Assembly (NCBI RefSeq): GCF_003149375.1
Contig: NZ_QFWH01000005.1
Coordinates: forward strand, 78,004 to 142,003
Source of the DNA: Vampirovibrio chlorellavorus
Lineage (GTDB): Bacteria > Cyanobacteriota > Vampirovibrionia > Vampirovibrionales > Vampirovibrionaceae
DNA length: 64,000 nt
Reading direction: 5' to 3'
This document shows, one piece after another, positions 1 through 8,029 of the stretch; the stretch's first letter is position 1, and each line of letters begins with the position of its first letter. The position numbers were made by a program, and so were the translations under genes. The notes under the pieces are model-generated. The model made no database searches. It saw only the letters and a list, made by a program, of their open reading frames with translations, and was not told the origin of the DNA.

Positions 1-210
1 TAATTGCAACAAAACTTTGTGACCATGATATGAAAAAAGCACCGAAAGCAAACTAAAAAGCTTTGTGTTTGCCGGATGGGGATGATAGAGGCGTGCCAGT
101 TCGCCAACGGGGCCGGATTGTTCGAGAGTGCCGTCTGTTCTGCGTTTGGGCGTTTTGGTAAGGAGAGCACGGATGGCGATTTCCGTGTCCCATGCTTTGA
201 CGGGTGACAT
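1..210 (-). CDS. Possible small ORF, truncated by the left edge
   Basis: An open frame on the minus strand starts with ATG at 210 (MSPVKAWDTEIAIRALLTKT...) and stays open to base 1, giving at least 70 residues without a stop. An AGGA lies about 11 bases before the ATG and another touches it. The composition is basic, with a short stretch rich in Leu, Ser, His and Phe near the edge. No family is recognised. It competes with a plus-strand frame at 128-466 that has poorer coding character. Whether it is a gene depends on sequence left of the window. Confidence 0.3.
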   Translation of the reverse strand, partial: MSPVKAWDTEIAIRALLTKTPKRRTDGTLEQSGPVGELARLYHPHPANTKLFSLLSVLFSYHGHKVLLQL

Positions 211-533
211 TCCTGAAATCGTCCTTTGGCGCTCAAATCAATGCTTTTCAGCGCATTACCCCGCCGGAAACAATCCTCTGAAAAAAAGATTCAGGGCGCT
301 TCAAAAAAATTCACACTTGCGCTTTGCTCTTGTCTATCACTCGATGGAGTACTTTTCTATTCAGGAAAAACCATCTATAATGGCAAGACTTTTTGAATGG
401 TTGAGCCAAAACTCAAAAACCATCAAAAACAGTTTTCCGGATCTTCAACCTCTGGAACAAGGTTAGACATTTCTCAGTCATCTTGAATACGAATGAATGG
501 TTCTTAGGGTTTCCCAACATCCATTTTCCTTAA
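211..533. other. Intergenic stretch, nothing supported
   Basis: AT-richer sequence between the left-edge ORF and the promoter at 534. The only pattern seen is a weak AATGG/CCATT inverted repeat near 497-525. No RNA gene or convincing ORF is visible. Confidence 0.4.
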
Positions 534-560
534 TTGTTCGACTCAAAAATTTGCTATAAA
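534..560 (+). promoter_or_regulatory. Extended -10 promoter for the 576 gene
   Basis: The -35-like TTGTTC (534-539) is followed after 15 bases by TGCTATAAA, an extended -10 element with TATAAA at 555-560. Transcription would start near 567, giving a very short leader that includes the GAGGCGGG ribosome site before ATG 576. Confidence 0.5.
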
Positions 561-575
561 AGAGGCGGGTTCGTC

Positions 576-845
576 ATGATTTCACTACGCAGCCGGGCTG
601 TGGATACTGCCACCCCCCAAAATTTCGGTCAACATTTGAACAACCCCGCTTTTACGGGTAAAAGTCCCTCAGCGGGGCGAAAAGCACAACCCCCAAGACA
701 AACCGCCCTGGAGCAGATGGGCATGCTGATGACCATCCCCATTTTGCTGGGGGTGAACGGCCTGTCGTATCTGGCCGGGCTGGAAGAGCCCCAGGCCGTC
801 TGGGTGACCTCGGATGCCGCCAGACGTCTGGATTTGTGGGCTTAG
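576..845 (+). CDS. Small hypothetical protein, 89 aa
   Basis: Start ATG 576 is preceded by GAGGCGGG at 6 bases and by an extended -10 promoter. The N-terminal half is polar and rich in Pro, Ala and Asn and probably disordered. Residues around 50-65 (MGMLMTIPILLGVNGLSYLA) are hydrophobic and could form one membrane segment. The tail is short and charged. No family is recognised. It converges on rlmN with only a few bases between stop codons. An upstream in-frame start at 534 lies inside the promoter and is less likely. Confidence 0.55.
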   Translation: MISLRSRAVDTATPQNFGQHLNNPAFTGKSPSAGRKAQPPRQTALEQMGMLMTIPILLGVNGLSYLAGLEEPQAVWVTSDAARRLDLWA

Positions 846-850
846 CCGAG

Positions 851-1957
851 CTAGGAAAGCCCGGTCTGAACTTTATTGGCCAGCTGTCCGCAGGCCGCGG
901 CGATGTCCACACCACGCTCCACCCGAATGGTCACTTTTTTGCCATAACTGCTCACCACTTCCCGGAAGCGGTGGGTGGCGTTTCCGGAGGGCCGCTTGTA
1001 CCCATAGCCATCACCGATGGGGTTGTAGGGAATGAGGTTCACGTTGCACTTGAGCCCTTTTAGCAGTTCTCCCAGGGCGTGGGCGTGGCCGGGTTGATCG
1101 TTGACACCGGCCAGCAGAATGTATTCAATGGTCAGGCGCTTGCCGGTGGTGTCCACATAGTGATGAAGCGCTGGCATCAGTTGATCCAGCGGCCATTTAC
1201 GGTTGATGGGCATAATGGCCTCCCGGGTTTCATCGTCCGGGGCATGCAGCGAGACGGCCAGCGTTAATTGCCGGTTTTCCCGGGCCAGATCGTAGATGCG
1301 GGGCACAATGCCGGAGGTTGAAATGGTGATGTGCCGAATACCCACTTCTGCCGACTGGTTCAGGATTTGAATGCTCTGCATCAGGTTATCGTAGTTCAAC
1401 AGGGGCTCCCCTTGGCCCATGAACACGATGTTACGGATTTCTTTGCCGCTATCGGACTGGACGTAAAGGTACTGTTCTGCGATTTCCCCGACGCTTAAAT
1501 TTCTCATAAATCCCAGTTTGGCTGTGGCGCAAAAACCGCAATTGACGGCGCAGCCTACCTGTGTACTCAGGCAAATGGCGTAAGAGCCGCGCTCCTCAAA
1601 GTACATCAGCACCGACTCCACCACTTTACCGTCCGGCAGGCGAAACAGGTACTTCACCGTGCCGTCCTGACTGACCTCTTTTTGATCAATCACCAGCGAA
1701 CCCACCTGAAAGCGCTCGGCCAGTTTGTCCCGGAAGGTCTTTTTCAGATTGCTCATGTCATCAAAATGCCGCACGCACTTGACATACAGCCAGTGGTGGA
1801 GCTGGTCCGCCCGGAAGGTGGGCTCCTCCATTTCCTGAACCAGGGCGCGCAATTCGGGCAGCGTCATGCCGATGAGCGCCGGTTTGCCCTCACTGGGCAA
1901 GGGGAGGGGGCTTGTCTGGGTGGCTTCGGGAGCGGTGGGTAAAGGGGTGTTGATCAT
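851..1957 (-). CDS. rlmN: 23S rRNA (adenine2503-C2)-methyltransferase / tRNA m2A37 methyltransferase RlmN
   Basis: RlmN is a radical SAM methylase that adds a methyl to C2 of A2503 in 23S rRNA and, in many bacteria, of A37 in some tRNAs. The radical SAM cluster motif CxxxCxxC reads CAVNCGFC at about residues 136-143. The preceding CLSTQVGC and the C-terminal AAACGQL carry the second methyl-carrying cysteine typical of the family. GQGEPLLN and SLHAPDDETRE are further family blocks. With ATG 1957 the protein has 368 residues, close to the usual length. A longer reading to 2035 would run through the terminator at 2021-2048 and is rejected. ATG 1867 (MTLPELRALV) is the minimal alternative. The gene lies downstream of lexA but is separated from it by a mini-gene and terminator, so it probably has its own promoter. 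Confidence 0.95.
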   Translation of the reverse strand: MINTPLPTAPEATQTSPLPLPSEGKPALIGMTLPELRALVQEMEEPTFRADQLHHWLYVKCVRHFDDMSNLKKTFRDKLAERFQVGSLVIDQKEVSQDGTVKYLFRLPDGKVVESVLMYFEERGSYAICLSTQVGCAVNCGFCATAKLGFMRNLSVGEIAEQYLYVQSDSGKEIRNIVFMGQGEPLLNYDNLMQSIQILNQSAEVGIRHITISTSGIVPRIYDLARENRQLTLAVSLHAPDDETREAIMPINRKWPLDQLMPALHHYVDTTGKRLTIEYILLAGVNDQPGHAHALGELLKGLKCNVNLIPYNPIGDGYGYKRPSGNATHRFREVVSSYGKKVTIRVERGVDIAAACGQLANKVQTGLS

Positions 1958-2020
1958 GGAAAGTACTTTCGTTGGTGGGCCTTGAGTCGCCCCGGGTAAA
2001 AGTGGTGTTTCTAATAATAA

Positions 2021-2048
2021 AAGAAAAAGAGGCAAATAGATTTGCCTC
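2021..2048 (-). terminator. Intrinsic terminator after the lexA/mini-gene transcript
   Basis: GAGGCAAAT (2029-2037) and ATTTGCCTC (2040-2048) form a 9-bp perfect stem. On the minus strand it is followed by TTTTTCTT. It lies after the 27-codon ORF and before the rlmN start, so transcripts from lexA or the mini-gene would end here. Confidence 0.7.
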
Positions 2049-2155
2049 GGTGAGATTTGTGGGATAAAGAGTGGAGTGTGTACAGATAGAGTTAGAAGTG
2101 TTTAAAAAATAAAGTTCCCTGTTTAGGGGTAGGACATATCTGGAAAGCGGGGGCT

Positions 2156-2239
2156 CTAGGCGTTGCCCGGAATGAAAAAGTAGGGCCAGACCAGCAAAGC
2201 GCCGTAAAAAACATCACGTAACAAGCGACGGATACTCAT
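2156..2239 (-). CDS. Mini-gene for a 27-residue hydrophobic peptide
   Basis: ATG 2239 is preceded by a textbook AAGGAG with a 9-base spacer. The frame reads MSIRRLLRDVF, then YGALLVWPYFFIPGNA, and stops with TAG. The peptide has a basic amphipathic N-terminus and a C-terminal stretch rich in Leu, Val, Trp, Tyr and Phe, so it could insert in a membrane. It sits between lexA (ends 2359) and an intrinsic terminator (2021-2048). That makes a complete small transcription unit or the tail of a lexA transcript. The function is unknown. Small hydrophobic SOS-linked peptides such as TisB are a formal analogy only; no homology is claimed. Confidence 0.6.
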   Translation of the reverse strand: MSIRRLLRDVFYGALLVWPYFFIPGNA

Positions 2240-2358
2240 AGGGATAAGCTCCTTGTTCTTTCAGTTGGGTTGTCTAATCAATTCGCTATTAACTAATGGC
2301 TCACTGAAGGAACAGTGACCATAAACATCGTTTCTGAAGCTGGTTTATGCGACAGGGG

Positions 2359-3042
2359 TTAGTATTTGCGGATGACGGCCTCAACCCTTCCCTGGATATG
2401 GACGTCTTTGACAAAAATAGGTTCCATCTCGGAATTGGCGGGCTGCAGACGAATCCGATCTTTCTCCCGGTAAAAGCGTTTGAGGGTGGCCATTTCCTGA
2501 TCAATCAGGGCCACCACCACATCCCCCTCCCGCACCCGGGCCTTGGGGTTAATGATGACCACATCCTCATCCATAATGTGATCTTCAATCATGCTGGTGC
2601 CTCGAACCTTCAAGGCATAACAGCCCGGCGGGCAGAGATCTTCGCTTAAATCGATCCGTTCTACCGTGTCATTTAAGGTTTGCAGGGGAGAACCCGCCGC
2701 GATAGAGCCCAAAAGCGGGAGAACGCCATTTCTAGTGGTTTCGGGACTGAAGGCTTCCGGGGATTCGGTGTCCTCAGCACGGTGTTGGGACGATCGGTAC
2801 TCGTCCCGGAGATCTTCCCGAATGCTGATGGCTCGCTTTTCAGAAGGGTTCCAGTCGATGAGCCCTTTCTTTTTCAGGGCGCTGAGATGAAAGTGAATGG
2901 TGGACGTGGAGCTGACCCCGCACAACTGGCATAATTGTTGAATGGAGGGCGGGTAGTTGTTCTCCAGAACAAAAGCCAGCAGCTGGTTCAGCACTTCTCG
3001 TTGTTTGGCGGTCAAATCACTTTTCATTGCATTCATGTCCAT
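2359..3042 (-). CDS. lexA: LexA repressor (SOS response)
   Basis: LexA represses DNA-repair genes and cleaves itself when bound to RecA filaments. The N-terminus (about residues 8-72) is the LexA winged helix, with TAKQREVLNQLLAF, PPSIQQLCQLCGVSS and ALKKKGLI. The self-cleavage bond is Ala116-Gly117 (SIAAGSPL). The catalytic dyad is Ser150 (VRGTSM) and Lys188 (MATLKRF). A linker of about 35 residues between the domains is rich in Glu, Ser and Arg. Total length is 227 residues, slightly longer than the usual 200-210. MKSDLTAKQ, five residues in, is an alternative start. CGAAC half-sites and ATTCGA repeats upstream suggest autoregulation. Confidence 0.95.
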   Translation of the reverse strand: MDMNAMKSDLTAKQREVLNQLLAFVLENNYPPSIQQLCQLCGVSSTSTIHFHLSALKKKGLIDWNPSEKRAISIREDLRDEYRSSQHRAEDTESPEAFSPETTRNGVLPLLGSIAAGSPLQTLNDTVERIDLSEDLCPPGCYALKVRGTSMIEDHIMDEDVVIINPKARVREGDVVVALIDQEMATLKRFYREKDRIRLQPANSEMEPIFVKDVHIQGRVEAVIRKY

Positions 3043-3123
3043 CTTGCTTGCTGGCTTGTGCCTTTTACCGGAGAGCGACTGTTATTTGACAGTAACGGGT
3101 TTGATAGCGTGGGTTGATTTATC

Positions 3124-3206
3124 TCGAACGCTTTTTCTATCGAACGTAAATTCTATGATACTCTTCCTTGGCAAAAAGGCAAGCGATAATTCGAAAAAAA
3201 ATTCGA
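3124..3206 (-). promoter_or_regulatory. Candidate LexA operators upstream of lexA
   Basis: Two TCGAACG heptamers lie at 3124-3130 and 3140-3146. The second continues into CGAAC-GTAA-ATTC, one base from the Gram-positive-type CGAAC-N4-GTTCG box. Further up, ATTCGA occurs twice in direct orientation (3189-3194 and 3201-3206), separated by an A-run. The position 80-165 bases before the lexA start suits an autoregulatory region. The same intergenic stretch (3043-3510, 468 bases) also holds the leader of the plus-strand PFOR operon. There TACAAT at 3319-3324 with TTGAAA 15 bases upstream is a weak promoter candidate. Confidence 0.4.
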
Positions 3207-3510
3207 TAAAGTTAACAAAGGGGCTAAAGCGCCTTGGGCAGGCATTTTGAGAGATTCACTTTGGGCGACGCCACCCCGAAGGATTGAAAACAGCGCTTTG
3301 AAAATACGGCATTTTCTGTACAATAGATGGCAGTTTGAGATCCTCACCCCCGGTTTAACGGTTCAGGCCCTTACTGACTCATGGGTGTTTCAATGGTTTC
3401 GTCACCCTGAAACAAGAGTCATAGCGCCGCTGGCTGTCTTGCTGATGACTCGAACCGCTCAACTGAAGTTTTTTCGACCACTTTTTCATACTGATATAGG
3501 AGAAGCGTTT

Positions 3511-5568
3511 ATGGCTCTTGCCCAACCGCCTAAAACACAGGAAGAATCTAACGTGTCAGCCCAGAAGTTCAAATATCCCGGTATCCCGGGCACCGCTGAC
3601 GGTTCCGCGATGGTGGTACACGTGGAAACACGGGCCTGTGAGGCTGGTATTGCCTACCCCATCACCCCTTCCACCAGCATGGGGGTTGGCTACCAAACCG
3701 CTTATTCCAACGGGATGAAAAACGTTTGGGGCAAAGATATTATGTGGCTCCAGCCAGAGTCCGAGCATAGTTCGGCCTCTGCCTCCGAGGGGTATGCCGT
3801 GGCGGGTGGTCGGGTGACCAACTTCACCTCCGGCCAGGGTTTGGTGTTGATGAAGGAAGTCCTCTACACCATCTCCGGGAAGCGTTTGGGGGTTGTGTTT
3901 AACATTGGCGCTCGCGCCTTGACCTCCCACTCTCTAAACGTACACGCCGGGCACGATGACGTTATGTCTGTGACTGACGTGGGTTGGGGTATGTTGTTTG
4001 CCCAAAACGCTCAGGAGGCTGGCGATTTGTGCCTGATCTCCCGTCGGGTGGCTGAAAAAACCAAGACGCCGTTTATGAACATTCAGGACGGCTTTTTGAC
4101 CACGCACACCATTGAGAACGTCTTGTTCCCGGAAGACGAACTGGTTCGGGAGTACCTGGGCGCCCCGGAAGAGAAACTTCGCAAGCTGTTTGATCCCAAC
4201 TTCCCTCTGATGAGTGGTGTGGTCCAGAACCAGGACAGCTACATGGCGGGTAAAATCGCCCAGCGCATCTTCTACGATCAAATCCCTGCTGCTCTGGAAG
4301 AGGCTATGGAGGAATTCTACAAGCTGACGGGCCGTCGTTATTCCTTAACGGTGCCTTTCCAGCTGGAAGATGCCGAGTACGGGATTGTGGCGATGGGTTC
4401 CACCGCGGAAACCGCTTCCGTCTCCCTGGATCACCTGCGTAGTCTGGGCCACAAGACCGGCAGCCTGACCATCACCTCTTTCCGTCCTTTCCCCGGCCCG
4501 CAAGTGGTAGAGGCGCTGAAGCACCTGAAAGCCTTTGCGGTCATTGAGCGTATGGACAACCCCTTGGGTGTTTCCAACCCCTTAACCGCTGAAATTGAAG
4601 CGGCCTTCGCCAAAGCGGCCATGGGCACGCCCGGTTATCCAAAAATCGATCGTATTCCGGTGATCTACTCCGGCGTGGCCGGTCTGGGGAGCCGTGATGT
4701 AACCCCGGGGCAAATGGTGGCTACCGTTGAAAATATGACTGAAAAAGGTCTCAACAAGCGATTCTTCAGCTTGGGCATTGATCACGCCAGCGCGCTGGAA
4801 GTGAAAGACGAGCCGGATGTGCGTCCTGCCGGGGCCTTCTCTATTCGCGGCCACTCGGTGGGCGGTTACGGTTCGGTGACCACCAACAAAATTATCGCGA
4901 CCTGCCTGGGCGACATCTTCGGATTCAAGGTGCAGGCTTCTCCCAAATATGGTTCCGAGAAAAAGGGTCTGCCCACCAACACGTACCTGACCACCACCAA
5001 GTCTGGAAAAATCGGCACTCACAGTGAGCTGATTCAGGTCGAGTTTGTGCCCTTGATGGACCCCAATACCTGGAATATGGGCAACCCCCTGGTTGGCTTA
5101 CAGCCCGGTTGCACCCTGTTCCAGCACACCCCCACCGAAGATCCGCAGTTGCTGTGGAATTCCGTGCCGGATTGGGCCAAGTACTTTATTAAAGAAAATA
5201 ACATTCGCTTCTACGGTGTTGATACCATCCGTATTGCTCAGGAGAGCTGCAAATCTGATGATTCGCTGGTGCAGCGCTTCCAGGGGATTGTGTTGCTGGG
5301 CGTATTCCTGCGCCTCACGCCGTTCCAGAAAGACGCTGGCCTGAGTGACGACGAATTGTTCGATCGGGTGCGCATTCCCATTGAGAAATACTTTGGCCGC
5401 AAAGGGGCTGACGTGGTAAGGGATAACCTGGAAGCGGCCCGCAAAGGCTTTAATCAGGTATTTGAGGTGCCCCGTTCCGTGATTGAAAACACTTCGGCTG
5501 ATGTGCTGGAAAAAGGCCGTCAGGAGTGGGAAGCCAAAGGTAAAGACACCAACGCGTTCTTTATCTAG
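3511..5568 (+). CDS. Pyruvate:ferredoxin oxidoreductase, alpha-gamma fusion subunit
   Basis: PFOR interconverts pyruvate + CoA and acetyl-CoA + CO2 with low-potential electrons going to ferredoxin or flavodoxin. This 685-residue protein carries the N-terminal pyrimidine-binding alpha domain (ACEAGIAYPITPSTSMG, EHSSASASEGYAVAGGR, SGQGLVLM) and the transketolase-C-like domain. These are followed by the gamma domain (FSIRGHSVGGYGSVTTNKI) and the EKR-like tail. This is the first half of the usual roughly 1190-residue NifJ-type chain, ending just before the ferredoxin domain. ATG 3511 follows ATAGGAG; an upstream in-frame start at 3247 adds 88 residues of non-family sequence and is rejected. The second half is the next gene, 65 bases downstream. 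Confidence 0.93.
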   Translation: MALAQPPKTQEESNVSAQKFKYPGIPGTADGSAMVVHVETRACEAGIAYPITPSTSMGVGYQTAYSNGMKNVWGKDIMWLQPESEHSSASASEGYAVAGGRVTNFTSGQGLVLMKEVLYTISGKRLGVVFNIGARALTSHSLNVHAGHDDVMSVTDVGWGMLFAQNAQEAGDLCLISRRVAEKTKTPFMNIQDGFLTTHTIENVLFPEDELVREYLGAPEEKLRKLFDPNFPLMSGVVQNQDSYMAGKIAQRIFYDQIPAALEEAMEEFYKLTGRRYSLTVPFQLEDAEYGIVAMGSTAETASVSLDHLRSLGHKTGSLTITSFRPFPGPQVVEALKHLKAFAVIERMDNPLGVSNPLTAEIEAAFAKAAMGTPGYPKIDRIPVIYSGVAGLGSRDVTPGQMVATVENMTEKGLNKRFFSLGIDHASALEVKDEPDVRPAGAFSIRGHSVGGYGSVTTNKIIATCLGDIFGFKVQASPKYGSEKKGLPTNTYLTTTKSGKIGTHSELIQVEFVPLMDPNTWNMGNPLVGLQPGCTLFQHTPTEDPQLLWNSVPDWAKYFIKENNIRFYGVDTIRIAQESCKSDDSLVQRFQGIVLLGVFLRLTPFQKDAGLSDDELFDRVRIPIEKYFGRKGADVVRDNLEAARKGFNQVFEVPRSVIENTSADVLEKGRQEWEAKGKDTNAFFI

Positions 5569-5633
5569 CCCTCGGTTTCTGGCTGACAGGCCGCCAATGT
5601 TTTAAAACTTGCGAATAAAGGAGTTTTATCCCC

Positions 5634-7271
5634 ATGAGTGCACAAGAAAAGAGCAAACACTGGTACGACTACCAGCGCGCGGAAGAAGTGGTTGACGCCT
5701 ATAACAAGGGTGCTGGCTCCAGTCAGCCCGCTGATGAATTCGTGGCCCAAAGCGTTTTACCTGCCGGTACCGGTGGTGCCCGCGATTTCAGCTACATCGC
5801 CCCGGAATTGCCGGAGTATTTGGCGGAAAATTGCGTCGGTTGCATGGATTGCGTCAATAACTGCCCGGATACCGCTATTCTGGGCAAAATCGTGAAGCCG
5901 GAAGATTTGGAAAAGGAACTGGCCAACGTCACGGATGAGTCTCACAAGGAGTACCTCCGCAAGCAGTTTGCCACCACCGTGAAATACCACGGGCAGTTTG
6001 AGAAAAAGCGGGCCAAGGACCCCTCCCAGCCGGAAGGCGCCCTGTTCGGGATTTTTATTGATCCCACCAAGTGCAAGGGCTGCGGCGAATGCGTGGAAGT
6101 CTGCGGCAACCACGACGCCTTGAAGATGATCAAGAAAACCCCGGAAAATCTACCCACCTATCTGGAAACCTACGGTTTCTATAAATCACTGCCAGAGTCC
6201 CCGTTTACCCACATCAACAAGTCCGATATGCGTGACTTGATGCTGAAACTGGGCAACCTGAACATGTACAAGGGCGGCGCTGGTTCTTGCATGGGTTGCG
6301 GTGAAGCCTCGGTTATCCGCCAAATGCTGGCCGCCACGCACGAAAAAGTGGGCGATCGCTTCGGTATCGTGGCCTCTACCGGTTGCAACACCGTGTACGG
6401 CTCCACCTACCCTTACAACCCCTACACGGTGCCGTGGACCAATTCCCTGTTTGAAAACGGCCCCACCGATGCCATGGGCGTTCGGGCCTACTGGGATCAA
6501 AATGGTCACGAGGACTGGGTACTTTGGAACATGGGCGGCGATGGCGCCATGTTGGACATCGGATTCCAGGCTCTCAGCCGGATGTTGATGTCTGGCATGA
6601 ACATCAAGGTGCTGGTTCTGGATACCCAAGTGTATTCCAACACCGGCGGGCAGCAATCCACCTCTTCTTACACCGGTCAGGAATCCAAGATGGGGGCCTA
6701 CGGGAAATCTCATCACGGTAAAATCGAGCGCCGTAAAGAGTTGGGCCAAATCTGCGTGATGCACCCCAACGTGTTCGTGGCCCAAACCATTGGCTCTAAT
6801 TCCACTCACTTCTTCAAGGTCATTAACCGGGCTTTGGAGTTCAAGGGTCCCGCGGTGATTAACGTCTACACCACCTGCCAACCCGAGCATGGTGTGGCCG
6901 ATAACATGGCCGCTCATCAGGCCAAGTTGGCTGTACAAAGTCGCGCCTTCCCCCTGTTCATCTACGATCCAGAGGCTGGCCCGACCATGAAAAGCCGCTT
7001 TAACCTGACTGGGAACCCCAACCCGGATCGGGACTGGGCCTGGGTCAAAGGGCCAAACGGCGAAATGCAGGAACTGACCTTTATCGACTGGGCCAAAACC
7101 GAAGGCCGCTTCAAAAAGCACTTTGATAAAGACGGGAATCCAACCACTCAGGATATCCAGAACGCCAAGGTCGATCGTCAGTTAAACTGGCGCTTGCTGC
7201 AGGAACTGGCTGGCGTGGAAAACAAGGATCTTCTGGCCGAAATGGAAGCCAAAAAGGCTGTGACCGCCTAG
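5634..7271 (+). CDS. Pyruvate:ferredoxin oxidoreductase, ferredoxin-beta (TPP) subunit
   Basis: This is the second half of a split PFOR. Residues about 60-165 hold two 4Fe-4S motifs, CVGCMDCVNNCP and CKGCGECVEVCG; the usual Pro after the second motif is replaced by Gly. The rest is the thiamine-diphosphate beta domain. It includes CMGCGE and STGCNTVYGSTYP (cysteines of the proximal cluster), GGDGAMLDIGFQAL (TPP/Mg site), DTQVYSNTGGQQSTS and TTCQPEHG. An AAGGAG-like site precedes ATG 5634. Together with the upstream subunit it totals 1230 residues, equal to one NifJ chain. A GC hairpin follows the stop, so the two genes form one operon. Whether electrons go to ferredoxin or flavodoxin cannot be told here. 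Confidence 0.93.
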   Translation: MSAQEKSKHWYDYQRAEEVVDAYNKGAGSSQPADEFVAQSVLPAGTGGARDFSYIAPELPEYLAENCVGCMDCVNNCPDTAILGKIVKPEDLEKELANVTDESHKEYLRKQFATTVKYHGQFEKKRAKDPSQPEGALFGIFIDPTKCKGCGECVEVCGNHDALKMIKKTPENLPTYLETYGFYKSLPESPFTHINKSDMRDLMLKLGNLNMYKGGAGSCMGCGEASVIRQMLAATHEKVGDRFGIVASTGCNTVYGSTYPYNPYTVPWTNSLFENGPTDAMGVRAYWDQNGHEDWVLWNMGGDGAMLDIGFQALSRMLMSGMNIKVLVLDTQVYSNTGGQQSTSSYTGQESKMGAYGKSHHGKIERRKELGQICVMHPNVFVAQTIGSNSTHFFKVINRALEFKGPAVINVYTTCQPEHGVADNMAAHQAKLAVQSRAFPLFIYDPEAGPTMKSRFNLTGNPNPDRDWAWVKGPNGEMQELTFIDWAKTEGRFKKHFDKDGNPTTQDIQNAKVDRQLNWRLLQELAGVENKDLLAEMEAKKAVTA

Positions 7272-7298
7272 CCTCTGTTTTGAATTCCACTGGAATAC

Positions 7299-7324
7299 GG
7301 GCATCCTCATGATCGAGGATGTCC
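7299..7324 (+). terminator. Stem-loop after the PFOR operon
   Basis: GGGCATCCTC and GAGGATGTCC form a 10-bp stem with one GU pair and a 6-base loop, 28 bases after the PFOR stop codon. The following T content is poor (GTTTCAGTAATTTC), so it may act as an mRNA end stabiliser or a weak terminator. Confidence 0.5.
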
Positions 7325-7423
7325 GTTTCAGTAATTTCAATGTTTCCGTAATGTCAGTAAACTCGGGCGGGAGAAGTTCTTGGCCCGTAAGCCGCAGTCT
7401 GGCCCCTGTAAATCGGGGATGTC

Positions 7424-7452
7424 TTGCAGGGATGGTTTTTGTATCCTATAAA
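7424..7452 (+). promoter_or_regulatory. Sigma70-type promoter for the 7586 gene
   Basis: TTGCAG (7424-7429) and TATAAA (7447-7452) are separated by 17 bases. The leader to ATG 7586 would be about 125 bases and contains a perfect GAGTTG-T-CAACTC palindrome near 7497-7509, a possible operator or hairpin. Confidence 0.55.
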
Positions 7453-7585
7453 GGGCAGTGCCAAGGAATAGCAATTGCGGTGTACTTTTTGTTTTTGAGT
7501 TGTCAACTCTGATGTGCCCCTGTCCATTTAATGTCCGCTTTGCGGCAGGATGAAAATGAAATTAGTTCTGGTGAGGTATCCGAAG

Positions 7586-7918
7586 ATGAATCGATTGACT
7601 GCTTCCCTGGCTGGATTGCTTCTGACCCTGTTCGTGCTGACGGGGCCGGGTTTTGCCAGATCGACCGTGCGCATACCGGCGGAACTGGCCGGCACACAGC
7701 AGGTGATGCGCTTATTGCGCACTGTCAACGTCCCTCGCACGGAGCAAAAGGCCCGACAAGGGGCGGTGGATATACTGGAATTCAAGGGGCAGCTTTACAA
7801 TCAGAAGCCATTGCTGCGTCCGGGGGTGACGGGACTGAGCGCCAATGGAAATAGCCCCTTGTCGGTGGAGCGTCAAAAACGTTCGCTGCCCCGTTACCGT
7901 CGCTTTCCTCAAAAATAG
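7586..7918 (+). CDS. Secreted hypothetical protein, 110 aa
   Basis: ATG 7586 follows GAGG at about 9 bases. The N-terminus is a clear signal peptide: a short polar start, then LTASLAGLLLTLFVLTGPG and a cut near GFA-RS. The mature part of about 85 residues is basic, with no cysteines and no recognised domain. The C-terminal KRSLPRYRRFPQK is strongly positive. The gene has its own sigma70-like promoter and stands alone between the PFOR operon and the noncoding region at 7919-8532. An upstream in-frame start at 7550 has a poorer ribosome site. Confidence 0.6.
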   Translation: MNRLTASLAGLLLTLFVLTGPGFARSTVRIPAELAGTQQVMRLLRTVNVPRTEQKARQGAVDILEFKGQLYNQKPLLRPGVTGLSANGNSPLSVERQKRSLPRYRRFPQK

Positions 7919-7992
7919 TAGGCAGCCTCGCCCGATTTTTTCAGTTTCATCTTTTTCATCTTTTTTCTATTACACCTTTTGCTCAGGATATG

Positions 7993-8021
7993 AAAAAACC
8001 CCTCAGCAAAGCCAGGAGGGG
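7993..8021 (-). terminator. Strong intrinsic terminator on the minus strand
   Basis: Read on the minus strand, CCCCTC (8021-8016) pairs with GAGGGG (8004-7999) around an 11-base loop and is followed at once by six T. It ends either the RNA described at 8030-8208 or read-through from the HTH-usp operon, whose last stop is 510 bases upstream. Confidence 0.75.
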
Positions 8022-8029
8022 CTAGGAAT

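Noticed and set aside
128-466. Plus-strand 112-codon frame near the left edge
   Set aside because: GTG start without an SD, poor codon pattern, and overlap with a better minus-strand frame at 1-210.
6186-7121. 311-codon frame antisense to the PFOR beta subunit
   Set aside because: Mirrors the codon periodicity of the real gene; rich in His, Gly and Val with no domain.
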